DNA of 64,000 nucleotides, taken from Typha latifolia. Lineage: Eukaryota; Streptophyta; Magnoliopsida; Poales; Typhaceae. The stretch spans positions 2,679,209-2,743,208 of the forward strand of contig CM034100.1 of assembly GCA_019914945.1 (NCBI GenBank). Direction: 5' to 3'. The stretch's first letter is position 1, and every line of letters begins with the position of its first letter. The notes beneath the pieces are model-generated. The model searched no databases, had not been told where the DNA came from, and saw only the letters and a program-made list of their open reading frames with translations. A program made the translations under genes and the position numbers. Below, in pieces: positions 1 to 13,522 of the stretch.

Positions 1-105
1 TGAAGAAATGAAACTTGTAGTGACGTTACTCATCTTCCTTTCCATTCTTCAATCGTTGGAAATTTGTATCTGAAGTTCTTATTTTTCTTCATGAATTTTT
101 GACAG

Positions 106-566
106 GCCCTGTTTTAAGTTCTGGAATGTGCACTGAGGTGTTTCAGCTTGATATTTCTCCAGCCGCTCATACAAGTGGCATTATCCCGGCTACTTCAGTT
201 GTTAATTCTACTCCAGTTGTCAATGCCACTGAGAATCTCCCTCCATCTGCTCTTCCAGGGAAGAGGAGAAACAGGAGGATTATGCCTAATGGGCCAATCC
301 CACTAACTGGAACTACAATCAATAACACAGAACAACTTGGTAAGCCTTCTGAAAGCAGCAACTTCCATGTCAACAAACCAATTTCGCAGATAGTAGTCTC
401 TGTCTTGGCTGATCCAAGGGACGCTGGTGATGGTGACGGTGATGCAAGGATCTCTCAGAAGTCCCTCTCACGGATCTTTGTTGTTGTGCTTCTGGATAGT
501 GTTAAGTATGTCACTTACTCTTGTGGTCTTCCATTTAAAACTCCTGGTCCTCATCTAGTGGATTAA
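106..566 (+). CDS. 3' terminal exon of an unidentified plant protein (5' part outside window)
   Basis: An open frame follows a good acceptor (pyrimidine-rich tract, then gacag at 101-105), starts in phase 2 and runs to TAA at 564-566. The 153-residue tail is Ser/Thr/Pro/Asn-rich at first, has a basic patch (GKRRNRR) in the middle and an acidic Asp-Gly run (DAGDGDGDAR), and ends with a hydrophobic stretch SRIFVVVLLDSVKYVTYSCG. Codon use and the clean acceptor argue for a real last exon. I do not recognise the family. The upstream exons lie outside the window, so size and function are unknown. Likely 3' UTR follows to roughly 750. Confidence 0.55.
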
Positions 567-1518
567 TTCAGATGAGAGAGTACACCAGGGTTTTGGTCTA
601 GGACGGAATGCTACAGTAAAATGGTTAGTTCAGTGTGGTTAATGTTAGGCGACTTTTATCTCCTAAAGCTAACATATGTATAGATACATGTCTGCTACCA
701 TTTTCCCAGTAGACTTTTAAAAGTCTTTGCCAAGGGTCTGTATCTGTACTTATCAAAGTTTTATATCTTTAAGCTGACTACAAGTTATTGATGCTCACCC
801 CTATTTGGGACGGTTCCTGAATTTCAGTTGATTTTAGGTAGTGATTTGGGGGTGGATGTAGGCGTGGATGTGGGTGTGGGAAGTGGAAATTTAATGGTGT
901 TTCAATTAACCGATGGTGTTGAAATTTGAATTTAGATGTTGGGATGTTATACTCCTAATGTATTAAAATGTAATTTGAGCCTTTGGATTTCTTTTTAATG
1001 CATTTTATTTAAACAAAAAGAAATAGTAATAGTTATAGCTATAGCTATATATATATATATATATATATTATTTGTTAAAATTATAGTTAAATTCTTGATG
1101 GTTAGGATGTTTTCTTTTTCTTTTTTCAATTGGTGAGGATGTTTTCGCAGTGGCAGGAAGTCAGGTATTCTCAATAGCGTCTTTAGGTTGTTGAACGACT
1201 GGATGCTGCTGCATGTAAGACGGATCATCGAAATTGTGAAAATGCTACAACATTTTTAAGGCTTATCTTTTCAATACTATACCCACAAATATATATATAT
1301 ATTAATCATTTAAAAGCTTGTATGCTAATATGTATATTATTAAATCTGATAGCATCTGAGCTATTGCTCGATGCTGGCGCGTAGTTGACCTAAACACCTA
1401 ATTCGAATGGAATACGACTATACGAGCGACATATAATAATAGTCTCTATTCTAAAGCGGAGCAAGCGTTATCCGAAGCTAACACTGCCGCTCCCGCTCCC
1501 CCTCCTGCTCCTCTTCCC
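567..1518. other. Intergenic region with 3' UTR and AT-rich DNA
   Basis: It holds the probable 3' UTR of the preceding gene (to about 750), a G-rich GTGGATG run near 850-890, a (TA)n tract at about 1046-1068 and a shorter one near 1291-1302, and then the promoter and leader of the next gene. No further coding region was seen. Confidence 0.6.
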
Positions 1519-4500
1519 ATGGCGCTGGCCACCAAGAACTTCCCGCCTTTATCATTCTGTCCTTGTCCAAACCTGAACCATAAATCCAAACCTAGATTTC
1601 TTGCTAAGAAGCCCTCGTTCTCACCTCGTAGAGCCCTAGAGATTCGCTGTGCGAAGCGGACGGGGAAGCAGCGGTACCCATCGGAGAAGAAGAAGCTCGA
1701 GAGGGCGAGCAAGACCCAACTCAAAACCGAGGTCGCGAACCGCGAGGACGGGTTCTGGAGACTCTCCAAGCTCGGCGTCCCCGCGCATAAGGACCCCGGC
1801 AAAGATTCCGTCGCCGTCTCCCTACCTCTGCTCGAAGCAATTGCCAAAGTGCTCGAATTTCCGGTAATGATGAAGGATTCTCAGTATTTTTTTGGGTTAT
1901 GATGGAAATTAGTACAAGTGTAGAACTATTGGAAAAAGATACTGTCTTGAATCGAATTTTGGTTGCGAGTTGCAGACAGTTGTCTCGGAGGTCATCTTAT
2001 CCATTATCTTTTTAATTCTTGTTTCTTATCTATTGCTGCTGCTTCTGATAGTTGACAATATCCATTCTAGTACTTCAGGTCTCATTTTGATCATTCTGCA
2101 TTTAGTGTTCAATATTTATGTTTCTCTTGATTGTCTGACTGACACTTGTTATGTGCTCCTCATAATTTTAAAAATATGATATTTCCTGCCGCAGGTTCCT
2201 TCTATGCTACCTCTCGAAGCCTTCTCTGTTGTGCGGAAGTCCTTTGATGCAAGAAAGGTCAGCTTTGTGGAAATAAAACCTATGTTGTAATTTGTTCATA
2301 AATTGGTGTGGTTCGCGGCAGTAGAAGTTTGATTAATAAATGTACTTTAGTAACCAAAACTTGAGGATTAGGATAGAAGGCTTAACTGGCCTTTTGGGCG
2401 AATCAAATTCATCTTATATTTAAGTACAATTAACTAGTGTTACTCTAGTTTTTTAGCTTTTTGTGCTTTTATTTGTTTAATTATGGGTCTATAAGTATTA
2501 TTTACTATTTACACTCCTGTTTAAATGAGGGATAATGAGGATATAATGAAAAAGTCTCGTGCTGATTGGTCTTATATGTGTAACCTTCTAACCGATGTTT
2601 GTGTAGGTGTTGAAGGAACCTGAATTTGTTTATACTGTGGACATGGATGTAAAGGAACTTCTAAATCTGGAACCTAGAACATGGGACTTCATCTCTAGAT
2701 TAGAACCAAAACTTGGACTCGTAGAGTACATGCCTAACTTAAAGCCACCTGCTGATTTGATCAGCATTTTTCATGAGAATGAGCAGATCAGTGGTGTTGA
2801 ACTGCAAAAGATAGATGACATTGTCAGAAAAGATAGCTACAAATCTCTGCATTCTAAAAAGCCAAAGGTCGCAGTTGTAGGCAGTGGACCATCAGGCTTG
2901 TTTGCTTCCCTTGTGCTTGGGGAACTTGGTGCAGAGGTTACCTTGATAGAAAGGGGTCAGGCAGTTGAGCAGAGAGGGCGTGACATCGGCGCACTGGTTG
3001 TTAGACAAATTCTTAAAACAGAAAGTAATTTTTGCTTTGGGGAGGTATGCTCTCAATTCAGATCTTTACATGTACCATGGAATCTCCTAATATTTGATTT
3101 CATCCTTATTATTGTAGTGTTGGATGAACCATTTCAATATCTTGATTTCCTGGTTTTCTTCCAATTATCTATGTTGATCATTGAACTTGCTCATCTCTTC
3201 TTTTCTCAACTTGTTTACCATGCGATTATGACACTATGCTACTTCCATTTAACTATACTTTGTATGCTTCCTTTCCATTGCAATATAGTTAAGTGTTAAT
3301 TATACATTATACTAGAATTAACCATCTCTATTCCTAAATTTTGAAATTCTATGGACTGGTCCAGACTTAGGATTTAACTTTTGGTGAAACTGATCTTGGT
3401 TTCTACTTAATTTTATTTGATTGTTCGTTGTTGTTTAAATGCTGTAACCAGTTGTGTATTTGAAGGTTGTTCTCTGATAGATTACATCATGTCACATGTG
3501 TTTCATTATTTATGGAAGTCCTTAACCATAGCAGGGTGGTGCAGGTACATGGAGTGACGGTAAGCTGGTGACAAGAATTGGAAGGAACAGCGATAGTGTT
3601 CAGGCTGTGAGAATATCCTTTTCTTCTTATTTTGATATTTATCCTGTCTATTGGCTTTTGCTGAAAATATATGTTTAACTTATTTTCCTAAATCACTTCC
3701 TTTGTAATCTCTCATCCTCATGTTATAGTAGTTTCCTCATAAAGCTACTTAATAAGTTAGTATAACTGCATGCTTTACCACTGTCATGTCAATTAGGTAT
3801 ATATAGATGGAAAATATTCTTAGATAATTAGCTGGAGTGTGGAATTTCCCAGAAGTCCATATTTTGACCACAATAACTATATTTTCTCAAAAACAACATC
3901 TCTATGTGGGATTCTACTCTCATCCTGTAAAACAGCATGCTACAATGATCTTTTATCTCTGCTCTTTCTTTGTCAAGAAGAACAACGATGGGGCTGTAAT
4001 ACCCTTAGTTTACTAAGATCTTTGAAGGTACTGTAAGCTAAGAACCACTTATTTACATTCATTGGCCCCTATAGGCATTTATTTCTGAACCTAATAGATT
4101 TTTTTTTGGGTGACAAATTTGATCCTTTCAAAGAAGTAATCACTTACCAGTTGAAAGTATTAAAATTCTGCTCAGCTGAATATATTGTCCTGTTGTTAAA
4201 GTTATCCGTGGTAGTGTTCCATTCTTACTGCTGATCAACCATATTCTTGCTAAAGGGAAAACTACTAATTATCTCTTGTTTAATCACCTTTTATGTTGCA
4301 AATTGGAGTTAGCCAAATATTTATGATGCTTAATATATAAGCTGTTGAGCATGTTTACTCCCTCGTTTCAGGTTATGAAAACTTTAGTTCACTTTGGAGC
4401 CCCACCAAATATTTTAGTTGATGGAAAACCTCACTTGGGAACGGATAGATTAGTCCCACTGCTACGCAACTTCCGCCAGCATCTAAAGGACTTGGGTGTG

Positions 4501-7500
4501 GGTATCATTTTCTATCTCTTCATTAAAGTATAATGTGGTGCTTTGTGTCTTGCCTTTTTTATGCTTATCTTTTTCTGTTCTATTGGTTTCACCATGCAGG
4601 TAGTTATAAAGTTTGGCACTAGGGTGGATGATCTTATTGTTGAAAATGGACAGGTTTTGGGGGTTGTAGTTTCCGATGCAACACAGGAACCAGGTTCTGA
4701 TAACCAGAGATTGTTATATGACGCAGTTGTTCTAGCAGTAGGTCATTCAGCGAGAGATGTATACCGTATGCTACTTCAGTATGATACAGATATTGTCCCC
4801 AAGGATTTTTCTGTAAGATCTCAAATTATTTTGTTAGTTTGCTGCATTCATTATCTCAACAACTTATCCCACTAGCTGCTGATTACAGTTACAATTGATA
4901 CATCTGATGGCTTAAAAATTTGGCAAGATTTTGTGCTACTCCTGGAAATATACTTTCTTTGCTTGGTTTGAAGCTAGAAATCCTTAGATGTTCCTTTTAG
5001 TATGTCAAATTTTAGTTCTAGATCTTCTTATCAATATTCATATAAATTCTAGATCTCAGAATTTTCAAAACCTAAATAATTGTTGTAAGGATATATTGAG
5101 CAGCTCAAGATTGATTGGATGATGAAGTTAAGATGAAATGATTGGTGCTACTTTAGCATATGGAGAAAGAAAAGACTGCTTGTAGGGGCAACTCTGATTG
5201 AAGGAACTAGCAGAATAATGTTTAAGGCGGTTTGTACTTTGCACATGTCTCAGGGAGAGAACATGTTGCGCTACATAAGATCAACACAACTGAAATATAA
5301 TGTTCAGTAAGAGTACCTTGGTCAAAATAGATCTGAATGGTGGATGGGATTCCTGTAGTTGATCCCAGATAGTTGGGGTTTTTTTTGGAGATGAATTATT
5401 CTTAGTCCCCTTGGAATATCATTTTTGTCTACGTACATCTCCTGAACTTTTTTTTAACCATATAGATCTCCTGACCTACTTTTTATTTTTCTTAGCTGAG
5501 GGATCTGTGTAAATACTTTTTTAGTTCAAAGATTCAATGTGGATAATAAAAAAAGCTTAGCGGCGTATATGAAAAACTATTACAGTTCAGGAGGACTAAA
5601 TGTAATTATCATCTTTTTAGAAAAAGTCTGTAAGCGATATGATCTACACAGCTTAAAATGTATGTTATTATGTCTCAAGAGTTATAGTTAGTTCTTTTAT
5701 CACTGAGTAATTTCATTGATCCTATCTCATCTCTTTTAAGTGACATTGAGAAGAATCTAGTTGCTGCTTTATTATTTGTTCTCTTGTCTATATGCTCATT
5801 GCTCAGCATGTGTTTGCAGGTTGGCCTACGAATTGAGCACCCCCAAGAATTGATAAATAGCATCCAAGTAAGTTAAGTACTTTTGTTGTTTCTCAGCTGA
5901 TTTCTGGATGACCTTTATGTAATGATTTCTCATAGTTGCTTGGCAACACTTCTACTTATCTATGAAATGCATGTTTAAGATCAAGTATTTAATCTTCTCT
6001 CCAAAGAAAAAAAGAAAAGAAAAAGAAGAAGAAGAAATGGAAAAAAAGAGAGCAAGTACTTAAATCACAAGTCCAGTTCCAAGAAGCAAAGATTCATCTC
6101 TATTCACCATAAACTCTCTAGAAATACTAGTTATAGGATAAATCCTCAGTTAGTTTTTGGGATCATGATCATTGTTTTACTTTCTACTGAGTTATTTTAA
6201 ACAATTTTGTGGTGATGTTACTATACTCCTAAAGATGAAATTTATCAGGTTTGGTCTGTTATGCCTCATTAGGATAGGCAATGACATTGTTATTGAATTT
6301 ATTTGGAATCTTAAGTGTGGCAACTTTACAAACAGATTAATTTTTTTTTTTTTTTTTGCATAATGTAAATTGCTAGTACTCTGCATTGGCTGCTGAAATT
6401 CGCAATGGGCGTGGTAGAATACCTGTTGCTGATTACAAAATAGTGAAGTATGTTAGCGAAGGGAGCAACGGCACTCTCTCTGATTCACAAGAACTGAATA
6501 GGAGCTGTTACTCCTTTTGCATGTGTCCTGGTGGACAGGTAGATTATGTGCTTATCTTTTGTCTGTGTTTTTGTCAGCTATGCCAAGTGAATGACTTTGT
6601 TGAAGTGCATGATGGATTGATGGCAGGTTGTTTTAACTAGTACAAGTCCATCAGAACTCTGTATCAATGGCATGTCATTCTCTCGGCGTGCATCGAGGTG
6701 GGCAAATTCAGCTCTTGTGGTGACTGTCTCCTCAAAGGATTTTGTTTCCTTTCAGTCTCATGGTCCTCTTGCTGGTGTTGAATTTCAGGTACTTTTAACA
6801 AAGTGTCATTTGTAAGATATTAAAAATCTTCATTCAACAATGTTGTAAATTTTGTGATACCATGTGTGATACCATATATGATGGTAGAAAATCATCACCC
6901 TGACTGGCACTGACTGTAACTATCCAGAAAGACTGTAACTATCCAGAACCATCAGATTAATCTTCTGTCAACAGAGATGTTCATATAGATGTATAATCTA
7001 TCTCAATATTGAAAGTTATAGAACCATGAAAGTTTTATAAATATTGAAGTACCAAAATTATTTTCAGTACCTTTATTTATATTTTCTGATATAGTAGCTA
7101 TGCCATTCTAGAATCTCATTTCAAGTAACTAGTTGGATTATCTTACTTTTTATTTCTTTCATTCTGTTTCTGGTATAACATGATTATTATTTGAATTTGT
7201 TCAGAGGGAATTTGAAAGAAGAGCAGCTGTAATGGGGGGAGGAAATTTTGTTGTCCCTGGACAATGCGTCACTGATTTCCTTGATAACAAATTATCAGGT
7301 ATCACTTTCGATTGCTTAGATGATGAGTCATAACTACATGAAAACTGACTGTGCTTTTTCCAGTTATGTCCCTACCACCATCAAGCTACAGGTTGGGGGT
7401 ACGAGCATCAAACCTCCATGAGCTTTTCCCTCCTCACATAACAGAAGCTTTACAACAGTCAATCGTAATGTTCGACAAAGAGGTTTGTACACTGTGTGCT

Positions 7501-8285
7501 TTCCTTTTACTCATCTTGGCATTCAAGGCGCAATCTCTTCGGAAACCAGTTAGGTACACATTTAATTTTTTGATTTTATGAAACTTGTCAGCTGCCGGGC
7601 TTTATTTCCAAGGAGGCCCTACTTCACGGTGTAGAGGTAATATTATTATCTGTGCACCACTTGTCTCTCAAAACAGAAAAATAAGAACTATAATAAATGA
7701 AAAATTATATGTACACCCATGATCTTTAACTTCTCTACATCCATTTATTCCTGAATTTTGGTCACTGACTAGGTTCTCCTTAACAAGCTCCCTGATTGCT
7801 AGTGAATAATTAAGACATTGTTAAAAGTGTTAATCTTATGTAGAGCATAATATCTTATTGATAAGTTAATTTGGTTACTTTTTCATATTTATAGCCGCGG
7901 CCTTAGCCAGCTGATAAAATTGGAATCTTCATTGCTGAGACACTTGCTTGTGCCTATATATATATATATACATGCCGCACAATTTAGTACTATTCCTTTC
8001 TTATCTCATTTTTTCCTGAAAAATCCTTGTTTGTGGACTCTTCTGCAGACTAGGACGAGTTCACCTCTGCAGATTTTACGCCATGCAGAGACCTACGAGA
8101 GCACATCATTGAAAGGGTTGTATCCAATAGGTGAAGGTGCAGGTTATGCAGGCGGAATTGTAAGTGCTGCTGTTGACGGCATGTATTGTGGTTTTGCATT
8201 AGCCAAGAGCCTCTCTCTCTACCATGGAGATATAGAGTCCATACTAGGTAAAGTACAGAAACAAACAGGTTTTGTGAAATATTGA
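1519..8285 (+). CDS. Plastid FAD/NAD(P)-binding oxidoreductase, PDE327-like
   Basis: Thirteen exons: 1519-1863, 2195-2257, 2607-3044, 3535-3606, 4372-4497, 4600-4812, 5820-5867, 6377-6538, 6627-6788, 7205-7298, 7364-7482, 7592-7636, 8049-8285. They join in frame to 707 residues. The first 40-50 residues are Ser/Pro/Lys-rich with almost no acidic residues, as in a chloroplast transit peptide; the ATG sits in a ccATGg context. The FAD-binding Rossmann motif VGSGPSG lies at about 227-233, followed by the ERG acidic end of the second strand. GGAGTWSDGKL, MCPGG and, near the C terminus, IGEGAGYAGG are hallmarks of the FAD-dependent family conserved from bacteria to plants. The Arabidopsis member, as I recall, is PIGMENT DEFECTIVE 327 (At4g30720). 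Substrate is unknown. Family assignment is strong; orthology and plastid location are inferred. Confidence 0.88.
5393..5612. mobile_element. Probable short MITE inside an intron of the PDE327-like gene
   Basis: The left end reads aattattcttagtcccctt and the reverse complement of the right end reads aattacatttagtcctcct, giving imperfect terminal inverted repeats around a 220-bp AT-rich body. Similar TTAGTCCTCCTGAAC ends are common in small non-autonomous plant DNA transposons. No target duplication was defined. Confidence 0.45.
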
Positions 8286-10891
8286 GGATATCTCATTAAA
8301 AATCTTAACCTAGGAAATGGAGGGCTTAATTGTTTCCTTGTAATAAAATCAAAGATGCTATGATCTTCAAGGAAATTTAGATTTCTAATTTGTAGTAGTA
8401 GTATTGGAAAAACCTTTGGAATTTTGATCTCCAAATGGGTCTAAACGTGAGGTGGAGCAAAGTATGCAACAAACCTTTTGCTAAATGGAAGAAAGGACAC
8501 TAGCTTGAGTAAATATTTTGTTACAACATTATTGTATGATTTTTCTATTGTGTAGTCTTATATATTTATTTATTTATTTATTTGAGAGAGAAACCTCTGG
8601 AAGCTAGCTATTACTGCTGCTATTGTTGTGTTATATCTTTGCTGTCACAAAGATAGTGACGTATAACTGCTTTCTCAGCAGGAAGAAGTGTATACTAATA
8701 CTTCTATCTTAATATGGCACCATCATGAGGAGTGCTAATGCTAATTACTAAATATTGGTACTAAGAGAAAGGAACAAATGCGTATCCAAATAATCAGATT
8801 CTTTTTCTTCAGAATATGACAGATTGCTAATCTCTTAAATGTGTCATAAATTGCTCTAAGAAAATGGACAAGTTTTTGAGTAAATTAATTTATCATCTCA
8901 TAGTGTGGAGCCAAAGCCAACAGCTTCTGGACTCAATTGTTGTTGAGAGAGAGAGAGTACCTAACTATCATTTGTTTAGAAAGAAAAGGAAACCATCCTT
9001 ATATTAGTTCATCTTTATCCTTATATTAGTTCATCCTTATACCAGTGTAAACTGTAAACATTTTTTTTTTCTTTCAGATTTTATGAGAAGACACCTTATG
9101 CCCCTATTGTTATATTAAGAAGTCTAAAGTTAGGTTTAGGGTGAAGGTAGAATATAAAAGAAACAAAAAGAGAGAGTTATAATATAAAATATAAAAACTA
9201 TCTTTCTCTAATACTTAAAAATTTTGTCTTAAGACTATTAAATGATGGACAGAGAGACCCAACCCATTCTAAATGGATGGGACCTCACTAGCTAACCACC
9301 ATGTGCTCTAGTATTCCCATTCAATAAATTCTTCAAGACATAACCACACATTATGTTGGAAGCTTGGGAAACTCTTTTACCTTATCTTCTGGGAGTGATC
9401 TAGTGGAGGAGAACAAAGGCTTGATGTGGGGCCATTCCCACTTGTGAACAAGCAAAAGAGTTTATCCAACTAAAAGAAAAATTAGGGTAAATTATAGTTC
9501 ATCCCTTGCAGTATGATCCCGTTGTTTTAACTTACTTGTATACATTTTAAACTTACAGACTACATTTCTTTTTGGTCCATACTAGAATATGTAATTGCTC
9601 CTATAGATCCAAATACACAGAGGTAAGTTCGCCAAATCGAAAAATTGTATTAAAAATTTATTTTGTGAGATTTCTACATTTTTACGTGTTTACGTTTCAC
9701 TCATATCAATGTGAACTGATGTGTAAAGTTGGCAATCCGAATCAAAACACTATTGATCAGGTTAACAGGACAAGTCCAAAATAAAGCATCTCCTTCCCAA
9801 AGCAAGCAAACAACAATTAATCACCAAACTGTTCCTTAAAGGAGAAAGGCAATACCACATGAAAATGACACCACCACTGTGGCATGCATTGTCCTCTCCC
9901 ACCTCCATCTCCACCTCCACCACCACCACCACCACCGCCATGATCGATCTCAAAGCCAACACATGGTGAAGTTGGCCGCCGTGCATCAAAAAGTGGAGTC
10001 CTTTTCCTACTCTGCTTGCCGTTTGTGCACCAAAAGAACCCACGTCGATTGATCTGCCAATATAATAATATACGAGTCCGAATGGTGCACTTAATTACTA
10101 TATTCAGATATATCATCATTTGTATTTTAAATCTACAAGAACTTATAATATTACTGAAATCTATAGCATTATTAGTAAACGTATACCAAAAAAATATATC
10201 AGATATTATTGTAAAAATATGAAAAATAGTCTTACCATAATCTTAGTTCAGATGCTATTCGTAGTAGAAAAATCTCAACCCACATGAATTGGATTTATCC
10301 TACCCGTTTTCACCCGCAAGTGCCAACGTGGGCATCATCTCTAGCTCTAAACCCTAACAGGCTGCAAGATTCCAAATGCCAAGAAGAAGAAGGAGATGCA
10401 CGTGGCTGGGCTTTTTAGCTGGGGGACTACTCTGTGATCAAAACGTGTAAACATCCAAACTTTTGTCACTTTGAAAGAGTAGCCGTTAAAGTTGGACTGA
10501 GACACTCAGCTAGAGAGTGTTTCTAGCCGGCGTCGCGTCTTTAGGGTTTTTTTTTTTTTTTTGTCTGACAAGTTTACGACAGGCATGACGCATATGATAT
10601 GAGACATATGATCCTCAGAAAGAGACATCACTATGATTAATTTCATTTGTATCCTTCTCTTTATGGGATCCTCTGCAGATTAGAACTCACGAATTTGCTA
10701 CGTACCTTAAATATTATATATACATACATATATATAAATATATATATATAATATGTATATATATATACCCCGGCCCTCACATGGAATGCAGGATAGTGGG
10801 CATTGGTCCTCCCCTAACTCGTGACTCTATTATTTGATCTCCTCTTATTCGCCATTGGTGAGTTAAACTTGGAAGCATCCAGCTCAGAGCA
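8286..10891. other. Intergenic region between the oxidoreductase and the NPF transporter
   Basis: It includes the 3' UTR of the oxidoreductase, (TATT)n near 8566-8583, a GA run near 8944, a small repeat of cttatattagttcat near 9000-9035, a poly(T) run near 10545-10562 and dense TA-rich DNA at 10715-10768. A minus-strand reading frame at 9817-10119 (100 codons, ending in a Gly10 tract and an H/W-rich tail) is the only coding candidate. It has a possible acceptor (ttggcag) in front of its C-terminal 80 codons but matches no family I know. Confidence 0.5.
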
Positions 10892-13522
10892 ATGGCTGAG
10901 GATGGAAGAGAGAGGGAGGGGAAGCAGGGTGGTTTCAAGACCATGCCATTCATACTAGGTGAGAGATATTAACCATACTCACGTTATTTTTTTTTTAGCA
11001 TTGTATGTTAATTTTTCTTCTGGGTTTCATAAGATTCTATCTGGAGGAATATTTATCTAGTCATTTTATAGATCTGGTGCTGATCATGATGGGATTACAT
11101 CAAACTGTAATCAACTAGGAATATTGATAATTTACCTCAATCTTTTTTTAAAGAATAAGCTATGCCAAGTGGGAATCTTTTATTTCCTTGTTATTTTGAA
11201 CAAGAACATTTTCCAAGTTCATCAAGGTCTTTATTTGTCTAGCTTTCTTTCTCTGGGAAGAAGTAAAAGAAAGCCTTGCCTTGGTGAGTCTCTTGTTGCA
11301 AATAGTAATCGGAAATTGAAACTTTTAATCGATTATATGGATGTAAATCTATCTGGAAATTTTTCTTTTTAAATAAGAGTAAGTGAGTGGGTTTCTTTGA
11401 TATAATCGACCATCAAAACAAAGCCAGGAAGAAATATTTTACTAGCTGGATGTATATATGTTTGGGTTTCTTTCTCTATTAACTCCATGACTGAATGCCA
11501 AGCCATGTCTCATTGGTTGTCTCAGACTGACTCATTTATGCAATCACCAATGAAGAACCTAAACTTTACCATCTAAAAGAATTCCTTTTTTATTTTCTCT
11601 CTTTTGTCATTTCATCAAACACTTAAAGTTTCTCTCTCTCTCTCTCGCTCGCTCTGCATGCAGCAAATGAAGTATGCGACAGATTCGCGACCACTGGCTT
11701 CAATGCCAACATGATCACCTACTTAACTCAGCAGCTCCACCTCCCTCTAGTCGAGGCCTCAAATACCCTCACCAACTTCGGCGGCACGTCGAGCCTGACG
11801 CCGATCATCGGCGCCATTATAGCTGACTCCTTCGCCGGCCGCTTCTGGACGATAACCGTCGGCTCAATTATCTACCAGTTCGGCATGATCAGCCTCACCG
11901 TGTCTGCCCTCCTCCCGGCTCTCCGGCCGCCGCCATGCTCCCCGCCACAAACCCAATGTCATCAAGCCTCCACGTGGCAACTCCTAGTCCTATACCTATC
12001 GCTGCTTTTGACGTCGATCGGTTCCGGCGGCATCCGGCCATGCGTTGTCGCCTTCGGCGCTGACCAGTTCGATCTGCACGGGCCGCGGCCGGCGGGGGGC
12101 ACGCAGAAATGGAGCTTTTTTAATCTCTACTTCTTTAGCATGGGTTTAGCTGTGGTCTTGGCGTTGACTGTGGTGGTCTACATACAAGAGAATGTGGGGT
12201 GGGGTTGGGGATTCGGAATTCCAACCATTGCTATGTGCATCTCTGTGATAGCCTTTGTGTTTGGCTACCCTTTGTACATTAAGATGAAGCCAGGTGGTAG
12301 CCCTTTGACCAGGTTGACTCAAGTCATAGTTGCTGCCTTTAGGAAGAGGAATGTGGTCAAACCTGATGATCCAAGTTTTCTATACGAGAATAAGGAGCTG
12401 GACATTGATATTTCCACTACTGGGAGACTTCTCCATACCAACCAACTAGTGTAAGCCTACACCATCAGAACTATTAGTTTAGTGGCAATATTTTTTATTT
12501 TTTATTTTATTTAAAACTTTATGAAACATAGACTATAAGTGTTTTTTTTTTCTAGTCGCCGCTAAATGTAGTACAATGTTATGTTGTGTATACTTAGGTT
12601 CTTGGATCGAGCCGCCATAGTGACAGATGCCGACATGCTGGAATCCGGCCGGCCGGGGCTGTGGAGGCTGTCGACGGTCCACCGCGTCGAGGAGCTGAAA
12701 TCGATCATCAGAATGCTGCCGATCTGGGCCGCCGGGATCCTCCTCGTCACGTCGGCCTCGCACAACTACACGTTCACGATCCAGCAAGCGCGCACCATGG
12801 ACCGCCACCTCTCGCCGCATTTCCAGATCCCTCCGGCCACCCTCTCGATCTTCTCCGTCCTGTCCATGCTCCTCAGCTTAGCCTTCTACGACCGCGTGTT
12901 CGTGCCCGTCGCCCGCCGGTTCACCGGAAACCCATCCGGCATCACCTACCTCCAGCGCATGGGCATCGGCCTCGCCATTGCCGTCTCGGCCAACGTGGCG
13001 GCCGCCCTCGTCGAGATAAGAAGGAAGGCGGTCGCCGCTGAGCATGGACTTTTAGATAGCACTAATGCAGTCATCCCCTTCAGTGTATTCTGGTTAGTGC
13101 CACAGTATGCCATCCATGGGATAGCAGAAGCCTTCATGTCTGTCGGTCATATGGAGTTCCTCTACGACCAGGCGCCGGAGAGCATGCGGAGCACCGCCGC
13201 AGCCTTGTTCTGGCTGTCGATATCGATCGGAAACTACGGCGGGACGTTGCTGGTGACGATGGTGCATGATTATACTAAGAAGAAGGGGGACTGGCTTCAG
13301 GATAATATCAACAGAGGGAAGTTGGATTACTACTACTGGCTTGTGACTGGGATCCAGGTATTCAATCTTGTGTACTATGTTATATGTGCAGCTTTTTATA
13401 CTTTTAAGCCATTGGAAGTGGCTGGTGGGGTTGAGAATGGAACAAAGGGAATTGAAAAGGATGGTAGTGGAAGAGAAGTGGAGTTGTTAGGAGTTGCCAA
13501 GTCTGGAGGAAGGTTGGTATAG
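10892..13522 (+). CDS. NPF (NRT1/PTR) family transporter, NPF3.1-like
   Basis: Three exons (10892-10958, 11664-12450, 12598-13522) join in frame to 592 residues, the usual NPF length. The protein should be a 12-helix, proton-coupled plasma-membrane carrier of the major facilitator superfamily. Diagnostic stretches are PFILANEVCDRF in helix 1, NTLTNFGGTSSLTPIIGA, IADSFAGRFWTI, GSGGIRPCVVAFGADQFD and QAPESMRSTAAALFW. These match the NPF3.1 group, whose studied members move nitrate or nitrite and gibberellins. The helix-1 ExxE[K/R] motif reads E25-V-C-D28-R29, with Asp for the second Glu. The short first exon encodes only the charged N-terminal tail. A polar loop lies between helices 6 and 7. 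Substrate is not predictable from sequence. Confidence 0.92.

Noticed and set aside
1446..1847. 133-codon minus-strand frame
   Set aside because: Antisense to exon 1 of the oxidoreductase; GC-rich coding sequence opens the opposite strand.
3045..3299. Continuation of exon 3 of the oxidoreductase to a stop at 3299
   Set aside because: Beyond the gag|gtatgc donor the translation becomes hydrophobic intron-like sequence; the conserved GGAGTW segment begins at 3535.
12533..13137. Several frames on both strands inside NPF exon 3
   Set aside because: Shadows of a GC-rich exon whose plus-strand product is clearly an NPF transporter.
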